From NCBI GenBank assembly GCA_947625465.1, contig CANQOK010000030.1:1-33489 (forward strand): DNA of 33,489 nt. Reading direction: 5' to 3'. The notes beneath the pieces are model-generated. The model made no database searches and had not been told where the DNA came from. It saw only the letters and a program-made list of their open reading frames with translations. How positions within the stretch are numbered: the stretch's first letter is position 1; every line of letters starts with the position of its first letter. Shown here piece after piece: positions 16,998 through 24,329 of this stretch. The DNA comes from an uncultured Lachnospiraceae bacterium (lineage in GTDB: Bacteria; Bacillota; Clostridia; Lachnospirales; Lachnospiraceae). A program made the position numbers and the translations under genes.

Positions 16998-19928
16998 TTA
17001 ACGATCCGTTTCGTCACCGGGGCAAACCCCGTCCGAAATGTAATCATATATATCTTCTCTAACCGCATGCTGCAATTCCAACTGAAAATTCATGATCGGA
17101 AGGTTTTGACCTTTATCATTTTGAATTGTAGTCTCTCTCCAAGTTTTCGGTATGACCTGTCCCATGTAATAAAAGTCTGAACCTTCTCCATCACTCTTCT
17201 TAATAAACAGATAAAGTTTCAGATTGTTTTCCTCAAAATGGATCAATTCCTGAGCTTCACTGCTTTCTATGGATACCCGGCTTCTGGTCATCCAGCTAAA
17301 CACCCGATTATTGATAAACTGATCTTCATATTTTGTACTGCTGGTAATATCTTCCTTTTTCTCATATGTGACAAAAATCGGACATGTATTGTATTTTATC
17401 CGGTACCCGTATATAGTTGAGCTGTCATCCTGCTGCCAATTTAATAATCGGCATACATCTTTCCTGGAATACTTCTGATATAAACACAACCCACTCTCAT
17501 CTGCATTCGGCATATAAATATCCCGATACCGCTGCAATCCCAACACAACCACATCTTTCATCTGCTCTGTAAATTCCTTGGTCTGCATACTAAGATAAAA
17601 TTTCCATGCTCTGATATAAGTGCCGATCTCATCTGTCTTAATTAACTCCACTATGCTGTATTTTTCTTTTTCTGTCTGTGTATTCATGAATTGCCCGCTT
17701 AAAACCCGATAAGCAGATTCCAGCGCAGTCGTATTTCCTTCTATTCCATATGCTTCCAACAGCTTATCCAGTTCATCTCGGTTAAATTTTTCTTTTGACA
17801 AAATACATTGCAGCATCAATAATTCATGAGGCCGCTTTCCATTTGCCAATACCGAAGAAACAAATTCTAGAATTCTCTCCTGCTGCAATGTAAATTCTAC
17901 ATGATAATCCTTTTCTGCCTGATAAATTTTCTTTAAGAAGCCATGATAACTTCCCGCATAGGAAATAAATAAAAGCGGATCAATTTCGCTATTGTTGTAG
18001 AAATCCATCAAACTGGGTATTCGACCCAACTTATTCTTCAAAATTAAATATTTTTCTGTCAGCAGGCGTTTTGTTGTCGTCATCCGATCAATAGAGGCAT
18101 AAATCCGTTTTCTGGATATTTCATCAAAGTGTATGCTGGAACTGCCGGGAATTACTCTGGTTCCTTCTCGAATATATTTCCGGATCGTATCTTTATTATA
18201 ACTGCGATCTCCGGACAATGCGATGGGAATCATAAAATTATTCTGATAATTCCCAATAAAATCCAGTATAATTACATATTCTTTTTGATTCGCTTTTCTC
18301 AAGCCACGTCCTAATTGCTGAATAAAGATAACCGGAGATTCCGTCGGACGCAGCATAATAATCTGATTAACTTCAGGAATATCCACGCCTTCATTAAAAA
18401 TATCCACTGTAAAAATATAGTCTAAATAATCCGGTCCGCCGTCTGCTGCCAACCGCTCAATCATCTCTTCCCGATATGCCTGGGAATCTTCTCCGGATAA
18501 CGCTACCGTATGAAATCCACGCGCATTGAACTTCTCTGACAGTTTTTTGGCTTCTTCCTTGCGGCTGCAGAAAACCAAGCCTTTTACCCGATCTCCGCTG
18601 TGGCCAAAATATGCAGCCTGTTTGATAATATAATCAACCCGCTGATTCGATGTCAACAAATTAAAATTCCGAAGCCCGGCTGCATCATCAAATGTTTCTC
18701 CATCTATCTCTAAATCTGAAATTCCGAAATAATGAAACGGGCATAATAAATCCTCCTCCAACGCCTGCTGGAGCCGGATCTCATACGCAATATTATGATC
18801 AAACAACCCATAAATATCATATCCGTCCATCCGATCAGGCGACGCCGTCATCCCCAGCCAAAATCTGGGTTTAAAATAATTCATGATTCTCTGATAGCTT
18901 TCTGCTCCGGCACGATGTACTTCATCAATAATAATAACCGGAAATTCGTCAACTGCAAATTGACTCATAATTTCCGGTTTTGCCATCATCTGCATAGTAG
19001 AAAACAGATAATCCGCTTCCATCTCTTTCGAGTTTCCGGATAACAAACCAAATGTTTTCGTATCACCAAAAACATGACGATACGAGATAATTGCCTGCTT
19101 TGCGATCTGCTCCCTATGTACTAAAAATAACGCGCGCGGAGGGTTCATATTCCGAAGCGCAAATGCAGACGCATATGTTTTACCTGTACCTGTAGCAGAA
19201 ATCAATAAGGCTTTTTCAGCTTGTTGTTTACGCAGCTGCTCCAAATTATGAATAAAAGCCAACTGCATAGAATTTGGTTTTAACTGATATTGCGCAATCG
19301 ATGGCACTGTTGTTCTTCGCAACACGCTCTTATGTTCTTGAAACATCTTTTCATATGTCTCAATCAGATCAGATACACAGGCAGCCTGATTCCATAATTC
19401 ATAAAATTCAGTCAAAATATCCTGAATCACTTCGCCCTGCTCTGTAGAAACAAATTTTACGTTCCATTCCCGATTTTGTGTCAATGCGCTCAATGTCAGA
19501 TTCGAACTTCCAATAATCGTCTTCAGGATCCCTTGATTATAGAAAACATATCCCTTAGTATGAAACCCTTTAGAATCCGGATTTACAACATGCATCCGAA
19601 TCTCAATATTGGAAAAAGCATCTAATTTCTTTAATGCCTTGGGTTCACTAAATGTCAAATAATCTGTCGTCAGTATTTTCCCCTGCACACCGCGGCGTTC
19701 CAATTCCCGAAATGTCTGTAAAAGCGGCGCAATTCCACCCTCGGTTATAAATGCGACACTAATAATAAAAGTATCACAATGCAGCAATTCCTCTTCCAGA
19801 TTTGCTAATACTTTTCTTCCATGTTTATAATCATTGGATAAAAATTGTGGGCGATATGCAAGATTGGAATTATAATTTGAATCTATCATCCCGGTTTGAA
19901 ATCCATCATACAGATTATGGAACATCAT
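16998..19928 (-). CDS. PLD-nuclease / superfamily 2 helicase / DUF3427 protein
   Basis: 976 residues with three parts. Residues about 25-190 are a phospholipase-D-like nuclease domain with one HxK motif (GFHTKGYVF, His123, Lys125) and GSSNLT. Residues about 210-570 are a helicase with Walker A ATGTGKT (245-251), IIIDEVHRAG (DEVH rather than DEAH), TASP and motif VI QQLGRGLRKA. Residues about 600-976 are DUF3427. Members are linked to DNA repair, restriction or defence, but a role is not established. ATG 19925 is equally possible. The gene looks more AT-rich than its downstream neighbours, which suggests acquisition. The downstream genes are MutT-like and AlkD-like, which points to nucleic-acid maintenance. 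Confidence 0.88.
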   Translation of the reverse strand: MMFHNLYDGFQTGMIDSNYNSNLAYRPQFLSNDYKHGRKVLANLEEELLHCDTFIISVAFITEGGIAPLLQTFRELERRGVQGKILTTDYLTFSEPKALKKLDAFSNIEIRMHVVNPDSKGFHTKGYVFYNQGILKTIIGSSNLTLSALTQNREWNVKFVSTEQGEVIQDILTEFYELWNQAACVSDLIETYEKMFQEHKSVLRRTTVPSIAQYQLKPNSMQLAFIHNLEQLRKQQAEKALLISATGTGKTYASAFALRNMNPPRALFLVHREQIAKQAIISYRHVFGDTKTFGLLSGNSKEMEADYLFSTMQMMAKPEIMSQFAVDEFPVIIIDEVHRAGAESYQRIMNYFKPRFWLGMTASPDRMDGYDIYGLFDHNIAYEIRLQQALEEDLLCPFHYFGISDLEIDGETFDDAAGLRNFNLLTSNQRVDYIIKQAAYFGHSGDRVKGLVFCSRKEEAKKLSEKFNARGFHTVALSGEDSQAYREEMIERLAADGGPDYLDYIFTVDIFNEGVDIPEVNQIIMLRPTESPVIFIQQLGRGLRKANQKEYVIILDFIGNYQNNFMIPIALSGDRSYNKDTIRKYIREGTRVIPGSSSIHFDEISRKRIYASIDRMTTTKRLLTEKYLILKNKLGRIPSLMDFYNNSEIDPLLFISYAGSYHGFLKKIYQAEKDYHVEFTLQQERILEFVSSVLANGKRPHELLMLQCILSKEKFNRDELDKLLEAYGIEGNTTALESAYRVLSGQFMNTQTEKEKYSIVELIKTDEIGTYIRAWKFYLSMQTKEFTEQMKDVVVLGLQRYRDIYMPNADESGLCLYQKYSRKDVCRLLNWQQDDSSTIYGYRIKYNTCPIFVTYEKKEDITSSTKYEDQFINNRVFSWMTRSRVSIESSEAQELIHFEENNLKLYLFIKKSDGEGSDFYYMGQVIPKTWRETTIQNDKGQNLPIMNFQLELQHAVREDIYDYISDGVCPGDETDR

Positions 19929-19971
19929 TTTTCTCCCTGTTTTGTATTTATAATTGTAATTTTCCTAGCTA

Positions 19972-20000
19972 ATTATAGCATATTGCAGTTTTCCTGTGAA
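19972..20000 (-). promoter_or_regulatory. Promoter of the helicase operon
   Basis: TTCACA (20000-19995), 17 bases, extended -10 TGCTATAAT with TATAAT at 19977-19972. Most of its bases recur in a second promoter at 21125-21153. Confidence 0.65.
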
Positions 20001-20017
20001 CAGCAAATCTCACGGTT

Positions 20018-20953
20018 TTACAATTCCAGCATTACCTGCCGGTCGATCCAGCTCTTTTGCTGCGCCTCGTGGATCACATCCCCCGGCAGACTGCCTCCCA
20101 GCAAAAACGGAGACGACGGATCGTGCTTCTTCCGATTTGCCTTTACCAGATCCGGATTCGCGTTGGCATAACAGTATTTGCATAGATGGCCGCAGGTATC
20201 ATAAGCCCCGATATCCACGCCCAGCAGACAGGCGCACTGTCCGTTTCTCTGATTGGTCTTTCGCGCGGGTACGGCAAGATGTGCATGCAGGGCTGTCTCA
20301 TAGGTCTGAACGGTCATACAGCCGGAGCAGTCCGCTCCATAAGGCGCCAGCTCCTCTCTCTCTGCGCAGGGTTTAACGGTCATGCCGTACTGCGCCGCAA
20401 TTCGGATCAGTTCTTTCCCCAAAGTAAGGCGGTCAGCCCTCGGCACCGCCTTTACAGCCGGAAAATTCCGCTTTACTTTTTCATAGAGATCAATGAAACT
20501 GATCACACAGGTCTTTGTATACCCGGCCAGATTCTCGGCCATCTCCGCGAATTCGGAAGTATGCCATTCCACAGAATGCCGCGCATCAAGGAAAATCGGA
20601 TCATAGCGCCAGCCCATACTGTCAGCGCCGACCAGATTTGACAACTGCCTGAACGTTTCCATAACCTCGTGTTTATCCGGAACATTCGGCTCTATATCAC
20701 TTCCGTAAGGTGTGATGGTTACAAACCAATATTGCCCGTACGGCTTCAATGCGTCCATATGCGGCAGCATCGGCGCCGGATTCTTGGTACAAAATGCGAT
20801 CAGATCCACCACATCCGGCGATAAGCTGTAGCGCGTCACCTGACTTGGGTGATACGGATTGCGCACAAGCACAAATCCTTCTTTGATTCTGTTCAGAAGC
20901 CATTTGGAATAAAATGCCGAAATATCCGTCCGCATTCCTGTTTGTATGATCAT
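20018..20953 (-). CDS. DUF1848 protein with C-terminal CxxxCxxC motif
   Basis: 311 residues, the usual family length. The N-terminus TDISAFYSKW followed by RIKEGFVLVRNPYHPSQV and VDLIAFCTKNPAPML is characteristic of DUF1848. Near the C-terminus CGHLCKYCYAN gives a CxxxCxxC arrangement like that of radical-SAM iron-sulfur enzymes, though here it is C-terminal; further cysteines (CSGC, CACL) precede it. The function is unknown. Family members usually read SRRTDIP at the N-terminus; here it is TGMRTDIS. AGGAG is 14 bases from the ATG, which is long. A partial copy of this gene lies at 22714-22951. Confidence 0.82.
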   Translation of the reverse strand: MIIQTGMRTDISAFYSKWLLNRIKEGFVLVRNPYHPSQVTRYSLSPDVVDLIAFCTKNPAPMLPHMDALKPYGQYWFVTITPYGSDIEPNVPDKHEVMETFRQLSNLVGADSMGWRYDPIFLDARHSVEWHTSEFAEMAENLAGYTKTCVISFIDLYEKVKRNFPAVKAVPRADRLTLGKELIRIAAQYGMTVKPCAEREELAPYGADCSGCMTVQTYETALHAHLAVPARKTNQRNGQCACLLGVDIGAYDTCGHLCKYCYANANPDLVKANRKKHDPSSPFLLGGSLPGDVIHEAQQKSWIDRQVMLEL

Positions 20954-20994
20954 ATAGGATTCTTTTTCTCCTGCATTTATTTTACCTGTTCAAC

Positions 20995-21090
20995 TTTTGC
21001 CACCGCAGTTCCGGCTTCCGGCGAAGTCAGACTGCCTTTGAAGGCGTCTATAGCAGTCGTAATGTATATAGGAAGGCACTTTCTTTTAAC
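20995..21090 (-). pseudogene. Remnant of a second glycerate kinase 5' end
   Basis: About 95 bases closely match the start of the glycerate kinase gene and its upstream bases (16515-16610). The reading gives ITTAIDAFKGSLTSPEAGTA and then runs into unrelated sequence and a stop. The start codon has become ATA, so it is not translated from that site. It lies between a promoter and the DUF1848 gene, as the leader of that transcript. Confidence 0.85.
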
Positions 21091-21124
21091 TGAAAATTTG
21101 ATGTAAACACTGCATACATATTAA

Positions 21125-21153
21125 ATTATAGCATATTCCGGTTTTTCTGTGAA
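21125..21153 (-). promoter_or_regulatory. Second copy of the helicase-type promoter, reading toward DUF1848
   Basis: TTCACA (21153-21148), 17 bases, TATAAT (21130-21125) with the same TGC extension. It differs from the promoter at 19972-20000 at about four of 29 positions. It would transcribe the glycerate kinase remnant and then DUF1848. Confidence 0.6.
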
Positions 21154-21210
21154 CATAATTTTATGGTTAATTTATTAGCTGATATTTAATATATTTTTTT
21201 GACTTTATTA

Positions 21211-21239
21211 TTGACATTTCCTAATTTCCGGTATATTAT
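21211..21239 (+). promoter_or_regulatory. Promoter of the toxin-antitoxin operon
   Basis: TTGACA (21211-21216), 17 bases, TATTAT (21234-21239); TATAAT also occurs at 21237-21242 but with too long a spacer. Confidence 0.6.
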
Positions 21240-21240
21240 A

Positions 21241-21280
21241 ATGATAGAAAAACCTAAAAATCCTATCATATCTGTTTAGG
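21241..21280. promoter_or_regulatory. Interleaved inverted repeats upstream of the toxin, probable antitoxin operator
   Basis: Two perfect inverted repeats interlock: ATGATAG (21241-21247) with CTATCAT (21263-21269), and CCTAAA (21253-21258) with TTTAGG (21275-21280). They cover the span from the -10 region to the ribosome site. MqsA-type antitoxins repress their own operon at palindromes near the promoter, so autoregulation is likely (inference). The second repeat could also fold over the Shine-Dalgarno sequence in the mRNA. Confidence 0.5.
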
Positions 21281-21295
21281 AGGTGAGCATACTGA

Positions 21296-21688
21296 TTGCA
21301 CATACAGCAAAATGACATAGAAAAATACCTGGCAGAGATTAAGACGCTGATCAATAGCGGCGCTTACCGAATCGAACGCAATGCCAGACGAGAAGATAAC
21401 TTAGATTTATTTTTAACCCATATATTAGATGAACCACAGGCAAAAGAAATATTACTCAATCTTACCCCGCAGGATTTTTCTGCGGTTGTACAGAACGAAC
21501 ATATCGGTTATGAACATGAACAATTATACATATTCGGCAAGGATGTTTTGCTCACTGAACGATATACCGGAAAAGACACGCTTGTTTCTTTATATATTAA
21601 AATCAACAAGCTGGAGACGCCTTTTCCCTTTGTAATCGTAATTTCATTTCATAAGCAAAACTTTCCTCTGACATATTATTTTAAATAA
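21296..21688 (+). CDS. Probable MqsR-like toxin of a type II toxin-antitoxin pair
   Basis: 130 residues starting at TTG 21296; a TGA lies immediately upstream in frame, so no earlier start is possible. A nine-base AGGAGGTGA sits nine bases upstream. The fold pattern (N-terminal helices, TPQDFSAVV, then strands LYIKINK and FVIVISFHKQNFPLTYYFK) resembles MqsR/RelE-type mRNA interferases, whose last strand also reads as a hydrophobic run followed by SF-K. Catalytic residues cannot be assigned with certainty. The toxin-first order with a zinc-finger antitoxin 19 bases downstream supports the call. Confidence 0.65.
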   Translation: MHIQQNDIEKYLAEIKTLINSGAYRIERNARREDNLDLFLTHILDEPQAKEILLNLTPQDFSAVVQNEHIGYEHEQLYIFGKDVLLTERYTGKDTLVSLYIKINKLETPFPFVIVISFHKQNFPLTYYFK

Positions 21689-21707
21689 AGCATAGGAGGA
21701 TGATTTT

Positions 21708-22712
21708 ATGGCAAAAGAGAGGACAGAGTTCTGTACGGAATGCAGGAAAAATACAGCATATGTATTGCAAAAAAGAACTATCTTCAAAATGATCCGGGAT
21801 AAAGAATACCGGTTTGAAATAACTGTTGCAGTTTGTGCAGAATGCGGAGAAGAAATGAGTCTTCCCGGACTGATTGATCAGAATATTCGGGAAATTGATA
21901 CACAATATCGTTCCATGGAAAAATTGATCTCCATTAGCGATATTGAAAGGCTAATGAAGATTTATAAGATAGGAAAAACGCCGCTTTCTTTAGCTCTGGG
22001 CTTTGGTGAAATTACCGTAACCCGATATCTTTCCGGGCAGGTCCCTTCTAAAGAATATTCTGACATTATGAAGAATGCGTTGGAATCTCCGGATTATATG
22101 CTGAATATGCTTACCAAAAACAAATCGAAGCTGGCTGATGCCGCATATTGTAAAACGCTGTCTGCTGCTCGGAATTTGAAAAGACTTTTTTCTTTATCTC
22201 CAAAGATATTACAAACCATATCTTATGTCTTTGAAACAATGGAAGAGGTAACTCCGCTGATGCTTCAGAAACTGCTTTACTTTGTTCAGGGGCTTCACCT
22301 TGTTTTCTTTGGTACTCCGATGTTTAAAGAAGATTGCGAAGCCTGGATTCATGGCCCGGTCTATCCAGACGTCTATAACTTATTTCGTGATTTTAAATAT
22401 AATCCCATAGAAGACAACAGGTTTGCAATTTTACATGATAAATTCAACGAACTGACAACCAAAGAAAAAGAATTGATAGATCTTGTCATCCATTCGTTTG
22501 GTATTTATAGTGGCAAGACTTTAGAACAGATTACGCATAATGAAGTGCCCTGGCAACAGGCCCGGAAGGGTTACGCAGATGGGATTTATTCCCATGAAAT
22601 ATTGCCAAAGGATTCTATTAAAGTCTATTATGAACAAATCGACAAAGACTTTGGAATTCATACAATATCCGGATTGAAAGGTTATATTCATCATATGTTA
22701 AGTTTAACATAG
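21708..22712 (+). CDS. Antitoxin: MqsA-like zinc finger and HTH plus Panacea (SocA-like) domain
   Basis: 334 residues. Two CxxC pairs (FCTECRK near 10-16 and VCAECGEE near 43-50) form an MqsA/YgiT-type zinc-binding head. Residues about 70-115 contain a helix-turn-helix (ISDIERLMKIYKIGKTPLSL). Residues about 165-330 are a Panacea/DUF4065 domain with LQKLLYFVQGLHL and AWIHGPVYPDVYNLF. In known Panacea antitoxins this domain neutralises very diverse toxins, while the N-terminal part binds DNA. AGGAGG lies eight bases before the ATG. The last bases abut the DUF1848 fragment. Confidence 0.85.
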   Translation: MAKERTEFCTECRKNTAYVLQKRTIFKMIRDKEYRFEITVAVCAECGEEMSLPGLIDQNIREIDTQYRSMEKLISISDIERLMKIYKIGKTPLSLALGFGEITVTRYLSGQVPSKEYSDIMKNALESPDYMLNMLTKNKSKLADAAYCKTLSAARNLKRLFSLSPKILQTISYVFETMEEVTPLMLQKLLYFVQGLHLVFFGTPMFKEDCEAWIHGPVYPDVYNLFRDFKYNPIEDNRFAILHDKFNELTTKEKELIDLVIHSFGIYSGKTLEQITHNEVPWQQARKGYADGIYSHEILPKDSIKVYYEQIDKDFGIHTISGLKGYIHHMLSLT

Positions 22713-22713
22713 C

Positions 22714-22951
22714 TTTTCCCCAAAGTAAGGCGGTTAGCCCTCGGCACCGCCTTTACAGCCGGAAAATTCCGCTTTACTTTTTCATAGAGATCAATGAAAC
22801 TGATCACACAGATCACACAGGTCTTTGTATATCCGGCCAGATTCTCAGCCACCTCCGCAAATTCGGAAATGTGCCATTCCACAGAATGCCGCGCATCGAG
22901 GAAAATCGGATCATAGCGCCAGCCCATGCTGTCAGTTCCTATCAGATTTAA
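22714..22951 (-). pseudogene. Partial duplicate of the DUF1848 gene
   Basis: This 238-base stretch is almost the same as 20413-20641 inside the intact DUF1848 gene, in the same orientation. It encodes MGWRYDPIFLDARHSVEWH through NFPAVKAVPRANRLTLGK. It has one difference in length: ATCACACAG is tandemly duplicated, adding three residues (CVICVISF in place of CVISF). It lacks the start and the cysteine-rich end, so it is a fragment. With the intact copy it forms a direct repeat flanking the toxin-antitoxin operon. Confidence 0.9.
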
Positions 22952-22999
22952 ATTACTTTACGCAATACTTTAAATTTATCTTGTGCCATAATATGGTTA

Positions 23000-23812
23000 T
23001 CATTGATCAGCTTTTGAATCCATATCGTGTCTTTTTTCCGATATGGATTCCTCCAATCTGTCACTGATATCTTCTATGTTTAATCGATAACAGTTCAATA
23101 CCCTTTCCAGCGTTTCCTTCGGAATTGCATTATGGTTATAATTATAAATAACATAATCAATATACTCATACGGAATAGAAGTCTCATTACTTGCCCGATT
23201 CAGTCTGGCATTTCCCCCAACACTCTGAAGTAAATTCCCTACCCGTTTCTCTATTCTTTCATTATCAAGCCTGAGTCTTTCCGCACTATTGATCTTTCCT
23301 AAATTCTCCAACCTGTTTAAGACCATATCAAAACTCACGCCAAACTCAGACATAATCCGGGCAATATCCATTGCTGACAGCCTATTTTTATCAGATCCCG
23401 AGAGCTTAAAATCCATAAATTTTTCCACGCTGTCCACAGGCATCAGCAGACACGCCGCAAAGTAATTTGCTTCCTGTTCTTTTTCATTTGAACTTTTGCC
23501 CAAAATTGTAGCAGAATTATCAATAAATGTATTTCCTTTTTCCATATGCAAAACAGCATGACCAATCTCATGTGCCAGAGTAAATATTTCTCTGGAAAGA
23601 CGGCTGGAAGTATTAGTAAAAATAATTATATCTTTATCTCTTTTCAACGTAAAACCAAGATCAGCATTTTCTCCAAGCGGACAGCGAATCAATTTATATC
23701 CGCTTCTTTCACATTCTCTAAACAAGTCAATAATTCCAAACCGGCTCTCTTTACATTTTGCTCTATATTCATCCGCTGCTATCCGAATCTCCCATTTTCT
23801 GTCTTCCGTCAT
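23000..23812 (-). CDS. ImmA/IrrE-family metallopeptidase
   Basis: 270 residues. The zinc site is HEIGH (81-85) in FTLAHEIGHAVLH, with Glu114 in KEQEANYFAACLLMP as the likely third ligand. Members cleave partner HTH repressors to switch on mobile elements or DNA-damage responses, or act with them as toxin-antitoxin-like pairs. The C-terminal 110 residues are charged and not recognised. The gene is 15 bases downstream of an XRE regulator, with AGGAGG six bases before the ATG. No integrase or conjugation genes are near, so a mobile-element role cannot be shown. Confidence 0.87.
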   Translation of the reverse strand: MTEDRKWEIRIAADEYRAKCKESRFGIIDLFRECERSGYKLIRCPLGENADLGFTLKRDKDIIIFTNTSSRLSREIFTLAHEIGHAVLHMEKGNTFIDNSATILGKSSNEKEQEANYFAACLLMPVDSVEKFMDFKLSGSDKNRLSAMDIARIMSEFGVSFDMVLNRLENLGKINSAERLRLDNERIEKRVGNLLQSVGGNARLNRASNETSIPYEYIDYVIYNYNHNAIPKETLERVLNCYRLNIEDISDRLEESISEKRHDMDSKADQ

Positions 23813-23827
23813 TGCAATCCTCCTATA

Positions 23828-24160
23828 TCATATCGAGTCTTTATGCCGAAGCTTCTGATACAGATGTTTATTTGCATAAAATAAATCAATCATATCAAAT
23901 ATTGATTCTGCAGATGTATGTTTCTCTCCTACCCTATATGATACAACCGGTTCTTCATCAAGCACTCTTGTAATATCTCCAACTGTCACATCTAAAACAA
24001 CTGCAATTTTAGAAAGGACATCCAAAGTAATCCGATTCGTTCCATTTTCAATACGGGCATACTTCTGTCTGCTGACTCCAATCTTCTCCGCAATCTGCTC
24101 CTGAGTAAAATTCTTAGCATTTCTTAAATTCTTGATTCGATTTCCCAATAATTCATTCAT
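23828..24160 (-). CDS. XRE-family HTH regulator paired with the metallopeptidase
   Basis: 110 residues. The helix-turn-helix is about residues 7-61 (RIKNLRNAKNFTQEQIAEKI, GVSRQKYARIENGTN), followed by a short tail that may be the cleavage or pairing region. ATG 24160 has GGAGG seven bases upstream; the frame is open to 24223, but that would extend past the likely transcription start. A promoter and a perfect palindrome lie just upstream. The family and order suggest an ImmR/ImmA-like switch in which the peptidase inactivates this repressor (inference). Confidence 0.85.
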   Translation of the reverse strand: MNELLGNRIKNLRNAKNFTQEQIAEKIGVSRQKYARIENGTNRITLDVLSKIAVVLDVTVGDITRVLDEEPVVSYRVGEKHTSAESIFDMIDLFYANKHLYQKLRHKDSI

Positions 24161-24188
24161 TCTAATTCCTCCGATCCTGCATATTACT

Positions 24189-24216
24189 ATTTTATCATTA
24201 TTCTTCTTATTGTCAA
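24189..24216 (-). promoter_or_regulatory. Promoter of the XRE-ImmA pair
   Basis: TTGACA (24216-24211), 16 bases, TAAAAT (24194-24189) on the minus strand. Confidence 0.6.
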
Positions 24217-24221
24217 GGTGC

Positions 24222-24245
24222 AAATGTTATATTTTTATAACATTT
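24222..24245. promoter_or_regulatory. Perfect palindrome upstream of the XRE-ImmA promoter, likely operator
   Basis: AAATGTTATA and TATAACATTT are perfect ten-base arms around TTTT. The site starts five bases upstream of the -35 hexamer. This length and symmetry are typical of HTH-dimer operators, so the XRE protein is the obvious ligand. In this position it could activate or repress. Confidence 0.6.
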
Positions 24246-24272
24246 CATTTCCATATGTTTCAATTATGGTTC

Positions 24273-24310
24273 AAAAAATCCCGTCTCTGCCTTCCGGCAC
24301 AAGCGGGATT
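24273..24310 (-). terminator. Terminator of trmO
   Basis: On the minus strand AATCCCG and CGGGATT pair around an inner GCC-GGAA-GGC stem-loop, followed by a T-run (24278-24273). Confidence 0.8.
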
Positions 24311-24329
24311 CTGCTCCGTTACTTGTATC

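Noticed and set aside
16998-24160. A complete integrative element or prophage spanning the accessory genes
   Set aside because: No integrase, relaxase, structural phage gene or att-like flanking repeat with a tRNA was seen; only fragments and small modules are present.
24161-24223. Longer N-terminus of the XRE regulator from ATG 24223
   Set aside because: It would overlap the promoter elements (24189-24216) and has no ribosome site, while ATG 24160 has a good one.
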